A DNA stretch of 64,000 nucleotides from Cyclaneusma minus. Lineage: Eukaryota; Ascomycota; Leotiomycetes; Marthamycetales; Marthamycetaceae. A program made the translations under genes and the position numbers. Numbering within the stretch: the stretch's first letter is position 1; the number at the start of each line of letters is the position of its first letter. Under the pieces are notes generated by a model that saw only the letters and a list, made by a program, of their open reading frames with translations, was not told the DNA's origin and did not search any database. This document shows positions 44,466-57,420 of the stretch, piece after piece. Location: assembly GCA_037179335.1 (NCBI GenBank), contig JAKZHN010000024.1, positions 496,001 through 560,000 of the forward strand. The letters are read 5' to 3'.

Positions 44466-45887
44466 CTATCGCTGTTTGCAATAAGGAGTCCCGTGCCGTA
44501 CCTGCCAATTGCACAATGCAGTCTCCATAACCATGCCCACAAATCCCGCAATGCAAACACCCGCACTATCACTAACGCTCGTCGCGCCCAAACTAAACTC
44601 CCTGTCACTCTCCGGCACCTTCTCCATGATCTCCGCAAACGTATTCACATACACCGCCCCACCCAGTAAGCCCTCCCAAAACACAATGATAAAAACAATG
44701 TAGACGCTGGGAATCCAGTTGTACAGCGCTTGTGTTGTAAGTATAATGAGATTGCCGAATTGGAGGAAGGAGGGAATGTAGACGTGGTGGATGCGGATGA
44801 AGGGGGTTGAGGAGCGCGCGATGAATACGCCGATTTGGTAGAGGAGGTTGTAGAAGGGGTAGAAGTCGCGGAAGGCGGTGAAGGGGCTGGAGGCGAGGGG
44901 GAAGAGGAGCGTGGGTGAGACGCCTTGGTTGATGGTGTATTCGGAGATGTAGACGATGAAGAGGGGAAGCATGTAGGGGATGAAGAGCGCGCTTGCTCGG
45001 TTGAGGTGTGCGGAGAAGGAGTTTGGGGAGGGTCTGGTGTGGAAGGCTGATGATACTGCGCCAGGGCCAGGGGCGAGAAGACTGGCAGAGGCTGCTGAGG
45101 CGGGAATGTCGTCGATTTCGTCTTCGATATCGTTGGTTGGGAGGTCTTGGTAGTCTTTGGTGCGTATGGCTGATTGCAGTGGACCCAGGGGCAGGATGAC
45201 GAAGAAGCTGAATAGCATGATGAGTGGCAGGAAAGCCGATGCCAGCAAACTGGTTCTGACAGAAAGGCCGACCATGGTTGTGAGCATCACATATAGTCCT
45301 GCGCCCGCGAGTCCCGCACCTCCGGTTCCGCTACCCCATGCCGCGAGACTGAAGGGGCCGTAGAAATGGGTCAAACCCAAGAAGCTCAGTTCTCCTCCGC
45401 CGCTGGCGAAACTTGCAAATACAACTCCAACCATCTTGGCAGCCACAGATCCTCCAGATTGTGTAGATGGCGTAAGAGCTACCAAGAACATCCCACCCGA
45501 AGACAAAGCGCAAAATACCATGATCCGTATACTGTAAGGCACTCGATGTATAAAGTACGGAGCGACGAGTTTCGTGAAGAAGGAGGGTAGAACATCGGCC
45601 AGTAGAACAACTCCTTTTGGAACATCGGGGCCGACGAGATCGAGGGCGGCGCTCAGGATAATGACATAAATAACATTGTTGATTAGACCTAGATATAATT
45701 CATTATTATCTTCTCTCCAACATATGTAGGCGCATCCGGGTACCATACCAAACAGCCAAAATGCCACCATAACCTTGGTATCAGCCCCTTGGAAAGCAGC
45801 CTGCAGACGAGCCCGATAAAGAGCCCATGAGGACGACGGCGAGCCTGGAATTGGCAGCATGCTGGGGTCGGTCATAGACTCAGTCAT
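44466..45887 (-). CDS. BTN1: Battenin homologue CLN3/BTN1, 473 aa
   Basis: Multi-pass vacuolar/lysosomal membrane protein linked to vacuolar pH and basic amino-acid balance. Single exon with the first in-frame ATG at 45887. Ten or so hydrophobic segments are visible. Family landmarks include FWLFGMVPGCAYICW (first membrane helix), LINNVIYVIILSAALDLV, PKGVVLLADVLPSFFTKLVAPYF and GGGELSFLGLTHFYG. WGSGTGGAGLAGAGLY and, near the C-terminus, FWEGLLGGAVYVNTF and DSAGVCIAGFVG complete them. A hydrophilic acidic loop (about 230-285) is usual. The frame is open further upstream without ATG. Its role fits with the V-ATPase B gene elsewhere in the window, but the two are unlinked. Confidence 0.95.
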   Translation of the reverse strand: MTESMTDPSMLPIPGSPSSSWALYRARLQAAFQGADTKVMVAFWLFGMVPGCAYICWREDNNELYLGLINNVIYVIILSAALDLVGPDVPKGVVLLADVLPSFFTKLVAPYFIHRVPYSIRIMVFCALSSGGMFLVALTPSTQSGGSVAAKMVGVVFASFASGGGELSFLGLTHFYGPFSLAAWGSGTGGAGLAGAGLYVMLTTMVGLSVRTSLLASAFLPLIMLFSFFVILPLGPLQSAIRTKDYQDLPTNDIEDEIDDIPASAASASLLAPGPGAVSSAFHTRPSPNSFSAHLNRASALFIPYMLPLFIVYISEYTINQGVSPTLLFPLASSPFTAFRDFYPFYNLLYQIGVFIARSSTPFIRIHHVYIPSFLQFGNLIILTTQALYNWIPSVYIVFIIVFWEGLLGGAVYVNTFAEIMEKVPESDREFSLGATSVSDSAGVCIAGFVGMVMETALCNWQVRHGTPYCKQR

Positions 45888-46871
45888 AATCTTCTGGGTT
45901 CGTCTTGGTTGTTGTTGCCAAAGGCGCAAGGAGATCGAGGGCGAGAAGTAGCATTATCAGAGCTTATGGCATAAGTGGAGCAGCGGGCGACGCGTGTTTC
46001 GAGATTGAGAGGCCATTATTTAAACACGGTGAAACAGAGCCGAAGATGGCGATCATTGGAATCGTCCAGTGTCAAGTCACCAGGGACCGTGGATGGCAGA
46101 GAAAAAGATCAGCTGGCTTGAATGCCGTGGTAGCACACGCCAGTACTTGCTGGCCGTGGTTCTTTTAATTATTTGATGATATTTGATCTTGTGCTCAGTT
46201 GCCGACCGCGGATAGCTTCCCGGGCACCACCGTGTGTCTGCACAGACACCAGTCCGAATGCCTTGATAGCTTGATAGAAAACTTCGCCGTCAATCCAAAA
46301 GCGTGTCGAGAATTAACTGAGTGACGAGGCAATATTAATGTACTCTATACGTACTTTGCAGCGCAGTGGTGTCCGCTGGGGCTTCTCGCGGCGTTGGCTT
46401 ATCGCTATCCGTCGCGTGCAGGGATCATGACGGGCCCAAGGCGTCCCAGGCGCTTGGCAGAAGGCTAACCTTTGCGCTAGGCCGCCGCTAGCACAGCTTC
46501 AAGCAGGGGTCGCGCTCGCTCGGCAAATAATGCGAGCTCGTTATGCGTTCTTGCTTCTTCATGATTGTGTTCTCAGCCCGGCGCAAACTTCATCGCATGG
46601 AAACACCACAAGCCACCAGCACCGCTACTATCCAGCGACATCGGCCACCGACCGTGCCTGAATACTGCCTCGAGCTTTTGGTCCACCACCACCGCTGGTC
46701 CCGTCCCGCCCCGCCACCGTTCTGGTCGATGCCAAACTAGCTCGCGGTTCAAGACCTTAGTCGAATGTGCTGCTAACTCGAAATCCTGTCAGAGGGCCTC
46801 TGAGTTTTCGTCACCCACGGCCGTTCCGGCCAACGCGTCCTTGATTACCGCCGCCTTCCACCATCTCCATC
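45888..46871. other. Divergent promoter region, BTN1 (-) and RXT3 (+)
   Basis: A 984-bp head-to-head spacer. Short open frames near 46543-46870 overlap the probable 5' leader of RXT3 and show no domain. Confidence 0.5.
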
Positions 46872-49800
46872 ATGGACTCGAACAGACCGCAGGCTCCTTT
46901 CTCGAGAAACGCGACCGAGCCTTATTCTCGCGCAGCTTTCCAGACTTCGTCGAGCCAGGCGCAGTTCCCTCCTCCCGCATCGCTCCCCCCGAGCGCACAG
47001 TCTGCCTACGAGCACCAGCGAAGGCCGTCCGATCCCTCCTATTACCCGCAGCAACGGGCTTTTAGCCAGGAAGCTCCGCCACTACACGCCCCGTCGCATT
47101 CGAGACACCAGAGCTCGTCGTCTATCGGCCATGGCGGAGCTCTTCATCGGAGCATGCCCCCACCGTCCTCTCCCCAGCAGCAGCCGCAACACCAAAGCTC
47201 AAGCAGCTATGCACAACCCCCTATGTCCAGGGGGCCACTGCCGTCCCTCGGTCCGCCGACCTCTTTTACCCAAAATCGAGAGCTGCCCGCGCTTTCCTCG
47301 TTAGGCCGCCCACCGAGTACTGGCAGTGCTATGTCTATATCTTCGATGCTCGGCGGGCCACCACCGAGTGCGCCGCCGGCATCGCAATATGCGCCGCCAC
47401 CTCCCGTAACCTCTGCCGCCATCCCTCCTCCTTATTCAGGCCCGATACATGCATCTCCGCGAATGGCTGCCGTCAGAGAGCACGAATATCCGCGCCCCCC
47501 GAGAAGACCTCAAACGCCGGAATACGGCCGGCCGCAGGAGTATGCAGGACCGAAAGATACGCGTGCAAACTCTGCGGGCTCACCACCTCGTCCTGGTCTA
47601 ATGGCAACGCCAGAGAGCAATCGCTATGGAACGCCCCACTCGTATCCGCAGCGATCCTCCCAGAGCGCTGCTATACCACCTATAGATGATCGACGAGAGT
47701 CTGCTTCGAATCGATTGCCAGCTCGAGTCCCGAACCCTGCCATGATGCCGCCAAGGCCAAACAGCCAACCTACTATATACAATCAGGCTCCGCCCCATCG
47801 ACTGTCCGACCCCCCACGGCCAACAGATCAACACTTCGCTGTAGGGCTCAGAAATGCTGGAAGTCCGCACCTGGCGGAGTTGGGCCCGAGACAACAGGTG
47901 AATGGCCGCGATCAAACCAGTCCTCGAGCCACGGACTTTGACGAGCGAAGGGGGGGACTGCCTCGTATGCTGGACAACCCAGGCTATGACAATCGACCCA
48001 GGTATCGTGTAGGTTCACGCGACCAAGAAATGCCGAATTATGGCCCGGAGCGTGCCCATTACGAACGCTTGAGGGAGGAAGAATTCAGAGCAGAGGAGCA
48101 CAGACGGATCGAAGAACTCCAGAGGAGAGAAGAACTCCAAAGAAGAGAAGAACTCCAAAGAAGAGAGGAACTTCAAAGGAGAGAGGAACTCCAAAGGCGA
48201 GAGGAACTCCAAAGGAGAGAGGAGAAACCTCGGCAGTACGGGCAAGATGAGCCACATGCACGATTATATGATCCACGACGACAGGAAACCGATAGACCTC
48301 CTCCAGCTCATGAGCCCACTGCACATCCACTTCACCCGGGGCCGTATGCACAGCGGCTAGATTTTAGGGACCCGAGAGATCCCTTGCCGCCACACCAGGT
48401 GAGGCAGTCACCCAGTATCTACGACAGGCCAGGCGATATTCGCGACCCGCATGAGCAGCCAGCTTGGGCACGTGCTATCCAAGAGTCTATCATACGACAA
48501 GCCCCCGACCCTCGAGCTTCGCAGCAGCATCCTCCTCCACAGCCGCACGAACACGTCTCTTATGATTACCCAGGATCTTCTGGTCCTCAGTATCCCACCA
48601 GCAATCCATCTTACCCCCATAATGACCACACAAACGGCAGGCCGAATGTAGGCGATGCTGCCCTGCGGGACTACGAGTATCAACTTCTGGCGCTTGAGCG
48701 TCAAAATAAATCGCGTTTACTACGTGAGCGAATGGATCGTGAACGCGCCGCTCAACTACAGAACATGCCGCCAGAAGCTTCGGCGCAACCGCCAATGTAC
48801 CAGTCTCACTTGCAGCAGTTACAGATGCAGCAGCAAACGCAACCGCAACCCCCTTACGCCACAAATGTTCCAGCTGGCTCGTACCACCCCTATGACTCTT
48901 CACGGGTGAAGCAGCTTGACGAGCCGAATCAGGCCCAGCAAAAGGGCTTTTTGAGTGTTCAACCAGAGATGAACCGTAAGGGTCGTCTCTCCCCTTTGCC
49001 TCAAGCTGTACAGGGAGCCCAAGGCCAACAGAATGTGCCCGGTGGTGAGCCAGGCATCAAGAGCGAATTTGGTAGGATGTTTTCGGGTATCGGCAGCGGT
49101 GTTGGTAGTGCAATGACTACCGCAGGTTCTGTCGGTTCCCAGACTCCGTTTGCTAATCCTGCCCGGCTGCCGGATCTTGAGGCTATTGCCATGCATGATT
49201 CTCCTTCCGAGCACGGTGGGCAGAAGCTGCCTCGCGCCTCATCTCGAGGTGGGAGGACAAGGAAATTGAAAGAAGAAGATAACAAGGTAGACGACGATAG
49301 CAGTACAGGCCGACGAACACCTAGTGGCCGGGGTAGCAAGCGGGCCAAAACTCATCACCACCACCATGGGACGCACCATCATCATCAGTACGTGCTAACA
49401 AATTTGTTCCAAGACATACCTGCTAATATCGGTATTTTTAGTCATCATCATCATCACGTGAACTTGCCAGATGGCAATGAAACAATTCCGTCTCCATCCC
49501 AAAGCAATGCGGTCTTGTTCAAAAACCCAAGGGCCGTCGACTCCCCGTCTGAACCCAGGTTCAAAGAGATTGCGGCTCCAGCTGCTCACCACCATCACAT
49601 CGGGCGTCACCACCATCATCACGCTACTCCAACGGCCAAACCAGCAGGCGCAGGGCCAGCAATAAACCCTATAATCCCAAAACCGAAGCAAATAGTCAAG
49701 TCCAATCTTGTGCTTGACAGCGTCGCCCACCTACCACGACAGCACCTCGGCAGTGCCGTCTACTCTTCTCAACTGGAAATCCCTCGCAGTTCATCACCGA

Positions 49801-50699
49801 ATCGAAGATCGACCCGTGGATTTGCCAGCAGTCCCGTTCCTCTACCGCGCTTCGAAGACCGCGCCAACTGCACATTTACGGTACGAATTCCGCGTGTCTA
49901 CCTTGAAGCTACGAGTCGAGAGGAGCTCACCAAGAATTGTCCTGTCTGGGGCACTGACATCTATACTGATGACTCGGATGTCATTGCAGCCTGTATTCAT
50001 TCTGGCTGGATCCGCGGGGAGTGGCCTGCGGATGTGGATGTTAGTCTGCTGGACCTTGAGGTCGACGCTTCGTCCGACGCCGAAGGAGAGCAGCCTGCCA
50101 AATCGGCGGGTAAAAAGAAGAAGGACGTCATCATGCTGAAACCGCCGGCGAGAGGCCCGATTCTGCCACCCGCCGATAAAGACCTCAACGTGACGGTCTT
50201 GATATTACCAGCGCTCGAGAAATACAGCAGCACGGTGCGCTGGGGAATGCGATCACGCGAATGGAGTAAGAATCACGATGGTATGAGTTTTATGATCAAG
50301 AGTTTAACGTGGTCCGATGCGGCTGAATCGATCAAGGCCACCAAAGGGAAGGCCAGGAAAGAGCGCTTGAATGCGGCGAATGCAGCAAATGCTCGGCTGG
50401 AGAATGAGCGGAGCGCACTGGATCTTACGGATGGCAACGGCAGCAAGCATATCAATGGTGATGTAATGGAGAGCTATGTGAGGGGTGAGGGAAGCGGAGA
50501 TGGGCTTCTGACAGCGGGTGAACTAAAGGGGTTGGGCATGAAGAGTTGGTGGGCTGCTAGTGGCAAGGGAAAGAAAGCAGAAAGGGGAGACGACGAGGCG
50601 CAGAGCAGTGTGGCAGAGAATGCTGAGGCGGTGAATGCCGAAGTGGTGGCACCCAAGGCTGAGAATGCTCCTGTTTCCGATGGTGCTGTCGTTGCTTGA
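46872..50699 (+). CDS. RXT3: RXT3-like transcriptional regulator (Rpd3L histone deacetylase complex), 1257 aa
   Basis: Predicted subunit of the Rpd3 large histone deacetylase complex. Exon 1 is 46872-49387 and exon 2 is 49442-50699. The N-terminal 700 or so residues are disordered and Pro/Ser/Gln-rich. They include an EELQRR heptad-like repeat (about 414-450) likely to form a charged helix. The RXT3 domain starts near NLVLDSVAHLPRQHLGSAVYS and contains RFEDRANCTFTVRIPRVYL, CPVWGTDIYTDDSDVIAACIH and SGWIRGEWPADVDVSLLDLE. His-rich runs (HHHHGTHHHH, then more His after the splice) precede it. The 54-nt intron (GTACGT...TTTTTAG) is a multiple of three without an in-frame stop, so an unspliced message would encode 18 more residues. 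Confidence 0.88.
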   Translation: MDSNRPQAPFSRNATEPYSRAAFQTSSSQAQFPPPASLPPSAQSAYEHQRRPSDPSYYPQQRAFSQEAPPLHAPSHSRHQSSSSIGHGGALHRSMPPPSSPQQQPQHQSSSSYAQPPMSRGPLPSLGPPTSFTQNRELPALSSLGRPPSTGSAMSISSMLGGPPPSAPPASQYAPPPPVTSAAIPPPYSGPIHASPRMAAVREHEYPRPPRRPQTPEYGRPQEYAGPKDTRANSAGSPPRPGLMATPESNRYGTPHSYPQRSSQSAAIPPIDDRRESASNRLPARVPNPAMMPPRPNSQPTIYNQAPPHRLSDPPRPTDQHFAVGLRNAGSPHLAELGPRQQVNGRDQTSPRATDFDERRGGLPRMLDNPGYDNRPRYRVGSRDQEMPNYGPERAHYERLREEEFRAEEHRRIEELQRREELQRREELQRREELQRREELQRREELQRREEKPRQYGQDEPHARLYDPRRQETDRPPPAHEPTAHPLHPGPYAQRLDFRDPRDPLPPHQVRQSPSIYDRPGDIRDPHEQPAWARAIQESIIRQAPDPRASQQHPPPQPHEHVSYDYPGSSGPQYPTSNPSYPHNDHTNGRPNVGDAALRDYEYQLLALERQNKSRLLRERMDRERAAQLQNMPPEASAQPPMYQSHLQQLQMQQQTQPQPPYATNVPAGSYHPYDSSRVKQLDEPNQAQQKGFLSVQPEMNRKGRLSPLPQAVQGAQGQQNVPGGEPGIKSEFGRMFSGIGSGVGSAMTTAGSVGSQTPFANPARLPDLEAIAMHDSPSEHGGQKLPRASSRGGRTRKLKEEDNKVDDDSSTGRRTPSGRGSKRAKTHHHHHGTHHHHQYVLTNLFQDIPANIGIFSHHHHHVNLPDGNETIPSPSQSNAVLFKNPRAVDSPSEPRFKEIAAPAAHHHHIGRHHHHHATPTAKPAGAGPAINPIIPKPKQIVKSNLVLDSVAHLPRQHLGSAVYSSQLEIPRSSSPNRRSTRGFASSPVPLPRFEDRANCTFTVRIPRVYLEATSREELTKNCPVWGTDIYTDDSDVIAACIHSGWIRGEWPADVDVSLLDLEVDASSDAEGEQPAKSAGKKKKDVIMLKPPARGPILPPADKDLNVTVLILPALEKYSSTVRWGMRSREWSKNHDGMSFMIKSLTWSDAAESIKATKGKARKERLNAANAANARLENERSALDLTDGNGSKHINGDVMESYVRGEGSGDGLLTAGELKGLGMKSWWAASGKGKKAERGDDEAQSSVAENAEAVNAEVVAPKAENAPVSDGAVVA
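48111..48218 (+). repeat. 18-bp coding minisatellite in RXT3 (EELQRR x6)
   Basis: Six near-identical 18-bp units of the type GAAGAACTCCAAAGAAGA encode EELQRR repeats within the disordered region. Differences between units are mostly synonymous. Confidence 0.9.
49388..49441 (+). other. Frame-neutral 54-nt intron of RXT3
   Basis: GTACGTGCTAAC at the start and GGTATTTTTAG at the end are good splice signals. The intron lies inside a His-codon run, so splicing lengthens the His tract and retention inserts 18 residues without a stop. Confidence 0.75.
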
Positions 50700-51405
50700 A
50701 GCATTTGTCGGTGTTCTGAAAGCATTTCATCGGTTGGGGACGGTGTCAGAGAGGAAAAGATCTATGGAGTATTTTGGTCTGTCGTTGCTAAATTAGCTTG
50801 TCGAGCTGGTTCTTGCTTTCCATATCTATAGCTACCTACCTTATACTTTAGTATGAAGATATACGATGCTCGGGCAACTTTCAAACTCTCCGGCTTCGTC
50901 TTCCGGATCCGAGAAACGGCTCAAGCGGGGTTTTACAATATAATCCAAGCTGATATATTTGTTCGCATGAGCTCACGGCTACGATCGCAGCTATTGTGTG
51001 AAACCACGACGCAGAATCGCAATTCGCAAAGTCAATCAACGGCCGAATTATGGGTCCACTGATGCCGGCGCAGTGGTTCCTTGGGGACTGGGGTCAAAGC
51101 AAAGTTGTTAGTTGTTAGTAGACTGGTACCTTGAGCATCAGCCAAATCGGGACAACCAACAACCTGCATGTCTATCGCTCACCTTCCTTATGAGTCTTGA
51201 GGTACCCCGCTACCAATATCCGTGATACATATATAGATCAATCCCCCCGATACACTCGAACTTCTAGTCACTTCCCAACTGGCAACTGCTGACTTACAAT
51301 TTCAGCCAAGTCGAAGTTTCAAGCTCAAGCAAACCCCAGATCAACTCCTCTTCCCGTCTTCCATCGCCATCTATCCCCCCACCCTCTCCCTCACAATTTT
51401 CCACC
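50700..51405. other. Spacer between RXT3 and the 2OG oxygenase gene
   Basis: About 700 bases with the RXT3 3' UTR and the oxygenase promoter. No gene recognised. Confidence 0.5.
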
Positions 51406-52704
51406 ATGGGCTCCATCGATCCTTCAGTCCCCATAGTCGACATCTCATCCTTCACATCAGTCACTCCCAGCACCCCCGAATCCCGGTACCATGCTGCCAA
51501 CGCTTTGGCTGCTGCGCTCCGCATCAGCGGTTGTGTTGGCCTTACAGGCCATGGCATCCCCGCCTCAACCCTCTCCAAGGCATTCCAAATCTCCAAACAA
51601 ATGTTTGATCTGCCGTATGAGGACAAAATGAAAGCTCCGCACTCGGATGGTATGGTGCCGCACCGAGGCTACTCTGGTGTGGGCAGAGAAAAGGGGGCTG
51701 CGAAGACGGCGCTGGAGACGGAGGATGAGGAGGAGAAGGAGGAGTACTTGGGGGTTGGTGACTTGAAGGTAAGCTGAAATGTTCAAGGTGATGGTGAGGC
51801 TGTTGAGTTTTTGTTTTCACAAGGATTTATACACTTAATAAAATGGATTGTGGGCTGATGGGCGAATAGGAGAGTTATGAAATCGGCAGCGAGGAGAACA
51901 AGGTGCAGTACAACATCTGGCTTCCCGAAGACGTGCTGCCTGGGTTTCGCAAGTTTATGACTGAGCTCTTTTGGGACTTGAATAAGACGACTGAAGCGAT
52001 CATGGAGGCGTTGATTGAGAGTCTGGAGTTGACGGAGGAGGAGGGGAAGACTGTGAGGAAGATGCACTCGGGACATGAGAATCAGCTGAGGCTGTTGCAT
52101 TATCCACCGATTTCGAAGGAGATGCTTGAGAATAGGGAGATTGGGAGACTGGGAGCGCATACTGATTGGAGGTGAGATACCTGTTTCCTCGCATTATTGT
52201 CTTGGTACGGTGAATTGGTGAAGGGAAAACAGAGGATGTCTGATGCTGATACCGATGATTGAATAGCCTCTTCACTCTACTGTTCCAACCGGATTGGCTG
52301 GATGGCCAAGGCGGCTTGGAATTCGGTGACCCTAAAACGGGCGAGTTTATGCCAGCAACTCCCATGGAAGGAGTAGTGTACATGAACATCGGAGATATGT
52401 TCTCTCGCGTTTCTAATGGTAAGTCTCTTCACTCTTATACAAATTCATACATTCTCATGACAGCAACGCTGACTGTATAGGCATCTATCCTTCTGGACTG
52501 CATCGTGTAGTCATCCCCGGGAAAGCAAGCGGAGAAGCTACGCCGGCGAGATACTCGATTCCGTACTTCACTGCGCCACCGCCAGATATGATGCTTGGGC
52601 CGCCGCCTTCGCTGGTTGCTAAGAGTGGGAAGCGGGTTTTTGAACCGGTGACTTTCAATGAGTATTCGGAGATGATGTTCCAGGCTACGCAGCTTCGCGA
52701 ATGA
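51406..52704 (+). CDS. 2-oxoglutarate/Fe(II)-dependent oxygenase (isopenicillin N synthase-like), 346 aa
   Basis: Predicted non-heme iron dioxygenase. Exons: 51406-51768, 51870-52171, 52267-52418 and 52481-52704, with introns of 101, 95 and 62 nt. The N-terminal DIOX_N domain has VPIVDISSF and GCVGLTGHGIP (about 30-50). The catalytic domain has the iron-binding His-X-Asp in GAHTDWS (about 220), the distal His in SGLHRVV (about 277) and the 2OG-binding Arg-X-Ser in ARYSIPYF. All iron and cosubstrate ligands are present. The family covers many substrates (small molecules in primary and secondary metabolism). No biosynthetic cluster surrounds it, so no substrate is proposed. Confidence 0.9.
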
Positions 52705-53226
52705 GGGATGAGGATCAGCCCGAGTGGCAAGTTTTGACGTTCTGTCGAGTGGAATTCAAGATGCATCTGTTTCTTTTTGTCACTTAGGGCTTATACATAA
52801 CACTGCTCGCATCAAGCGACCTTTAGGATGTATATTCTAGACTGATTTTCATATATGAGGCAATACCAACCGCTATGATGATGTTGACCCAACTACACAA
52901 GTCTGTTGCCGCCAGAAGTCACTGCCGGCCACCCCGGCTCGTCCAACGGTTAGGAAGGTACCATACTGTAGCCTCTCTTACGACTCATAAACCAGTGCTT
53001 CAGGAGTATGCAGTCGACGGTCATGATTTTTGGCCACTGGTGAATGTTCATCGCTGCTTCTACCCCAGCTTCACTCCAGCTTCACTTACTCTAGCTTCAC
53101 TCCAGAGCAATGCTTTCTTTGGCCACCGCATGATGGTAAGAAAGTGGTTTGAGACCGATGACTTCTGGCTTCTAGCTCGCTATGTCCAAAATTCAGAAAG
53201 AAGATAAAGAGAAAACAAAGGTGGGT
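52705..53226. other. Spacer downstream of the 2OG oxygenase
   Basis: About 520 bases. CTTCACTCCAGCTTCACT-like short repeats occur near 53070-53105. No supported gene. The right end runs into a homopolymer-rich region that looks like poor-quality sequence. Confidence 0.5.
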
Positions 53227-54913
<1,687 letters not shown>

Positions 54914-57420
54914 ATGGATGAGAGTATGGACGAAAGTAGTTCGGGTTTGCCAGCGATGGGGTGAGTGCAGCTCGATGCAGCAAGCCTCTTTGGCCTAATA
55001 AACAATCCGCTGCCTTCATTCTCCTGTGGCCCTTTGAGCTGACAGCAATCCGCAGTACCACACCCTCTGCTGCAGATGGTGCTGCAAGCGGCGCCTCAGC
55101 ACCTCAGCAGACCTCACAGGGATCGGGTCGCCAACTTCGCCTCACCCAGAAATGGCCTACCTTGCCAAAGTCCGTCTTTCGATTCAAGTACCCTGAAGCT
55201 GGCAATGAGGTTGCCGACGGAAACCTTCATGACACTGGGCCCCCTGAGGGAATTCTTCACAGCATGTGGAATAAGACGTACAATGCTGCAGACTCGCGCC
55301 GGTACAATTTTGGCAATAGAAAGGCCACGGCCTCTGAGAAGGATCGTGCTAGTGACCTGACCAGAAAGTTAGCATATGAGATGCTCACCGACAAGATTTT
55401 GCATATTGGAAGACTGCGAACCAAGAAGGAGCCGATTTTGTATGCGAAAGATATTTTCGAACCTGGATACTCTGCCGACGACTATACCCTCGACACCAAA
55501 TACTCGCTTCTCGTACCGAAGCACGAACTTATGGGAAGGAGGGCAAGTACTGCCGGCGAATCAAGCTCTTCGTCGAAACAGGCACGTACTGCTGACGCTG
55601 GCGAGTCGGTTCCCTCTCGACCCCAAGCGAGGCCTCAGCAACCCCCTTCTCCCCCAAGCGCCGCTAGCCCCGATTTGGCGGAAGACTCCCAGTTTGTTTC
55701 CTCCACCATTGCGGAGCGCGCCAAAACATCTCGCGCAACTAAAGCTCCATCTGCCGCCGCTTCTTTGTCCCAGGACGCTACTATCACTGTTGCCGGTCCA
55801 TCGACCTCTGCTGAACTTCCCTTTTACCAAGAAGACAACGACTCTGACACCAAATCTACTGCCGCAAGCATGGGCAATAAGCGGAACAAGAAGGGAAAGA
55901 AGGCTGCTGCTGCAAAATCTGCGTCCGGGACCTTGGCGGCACAACTTCAAGGTATGCCGAATCTGTCTAGAACTATGCTGACTGTTCACCGCCCTGACCC
56001 ATTTTGACAGCCAGCTTTGAATCCCGCAGTCAGGAGGAACTTAATGGCAGCTTCTCGGCCTTGGGTACTTGTCTCCACATTTTGCTGGCTACAAATGGGT
56101 GCTGACGATTCTATTTAGCTACAACCCAGCGCAGAAGTTCTACCCCCCGGATCGTATTTACCAAGAAGGGCAAAGGTGCGTATCTTGACCGAGATGTCTC
56201 TGAGCTACACTGACAAGTCTTTGGTAGGATCTGTTGCAGAGGCCGCTTCTCCCACACCAGCTCCAGGTAGTGACGTCGCAAGCGATGATGATGCTACATA
56301 CTGCATATGTAACGGCCGTGATGATCATACATGGATGGTCGAGTGCGAGAGATGCAAAAACTGGTTTCATGGCCGCTGTATCGGCATTGCCGTTGAGGAG
56401 CAAGCTGTTGTTGATCATTTCGCTTGCTCTTCCTGCCGCAGCGACAGCTTCTTCACCACCTTCAAGCCCTACTGTCGTCGCCACCCCGCATGTAACGAGC
56501 CCGCCCGCGTCACCCCCAGCCCTGGTGAAAAGCCAAGCAAATACTGCAGCCAAAGGTGTTGTGACTTGTTCTTTGAGGAGTTCGTCGCAAAGCTACCGGA
56601 TGCAGATGAGCCTTCTCGGGGTGGCGCGCTCAGTCGTCAGGAGGTGGCCTTGTTGGTTCTTGGCTGCAAGAACATCGAGCAGTTCAAGGCTCTCGGCCAG
56701 ATCCCCACGATTGAAAAGGGTGATGATTTCCGGTGGGACGACATCTTGAACGAGGAGGAGAGAACCCTCGTCGCCGAAATTACTACCAAGAAAGAGCGGA
56801 TGGCTACCAAGGTCCAGGGCTACAAAGAGCAGGACAAGTTTGTGTACATGGCTAAGGCCCGTGCCGACGAAGTCAACAAAGGCAGGCCGAAGAATGAGAG
56901 GATCTGTGGTATGGACGAACGTCTTGCGAAGAATCAGCCCGAGTTTCTTAAATGGAAGAACACCGCCGAAGGAATCGAAGCATTCGCCACTGGTAAAATG
57001 CCTGTTCCTGAGAAGAGACCCATCGACCAGTCACAATGGGGAGTGACGACCTGGTACGCCTACGATGAGGAGGATCCCAAGATTCGCGGCATGTGCATCC
57101 GAAATCAGAAAGCATGTGCTAAGCACAACGGGTGGTTTGATATCAACCACGAAGATAACTGTCTCGAAATCAGGGAACTCCACAATGACATGAAGAAAGC
57201 CACTGAGCGCGAGACGGCTATCAAAGAACGCGCAGAAGCTCGCGCTGCCGAGGGCAAGTTCCGGGAGATGCAAGGATGGGTACGACTCATCGACGGCGCA
57301 GAGCCAGACTGTCTCGAGAAGTTCGCCGCCAAGGTCAAGGCACGCGGTGGCAAGAGCTTCAAGCTTGGTATTCCGAAGGGCAAGGAGGCCGAGTACTATG
57401 GCCTGAATGGCTACCTGTGA
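54914..57420 (+). CDS. SPP1: SPP1-like PHD finger protein with long N-terminal extension, 748 aa
   Basis: Predicted reader of H3K4 methylation, resembling Spp1/CFP1 of the Set1 (COMPASS) complex. Exons: 54914-54960, 55056-55951, 56011-56064, 56119-56175 and 56228-57420; all four joins keep phase. The C-terminal 400 residues hold a PHD finger (YCICNGRDDHTWMVECERC, then NWFHGRCIGI and FACSSC, about 370-420). A Cys/His pair region follows (YCRRHPACN and KYCSQRC), then a final zinc-type block MCIRNQKACAKHNGWFDINHED, as in Spp1. The first 340 residues are extra. An Arg/Trp-rich block (LTQKWPTLPKSVFRFKYPE to YSLLVPKHELMGRR, about 40-195) looks folded and unrelated to known Spp1; a Ser/Ala/Pro-rich linker follows. 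I do not recognise that block. Confidence 0.82.
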
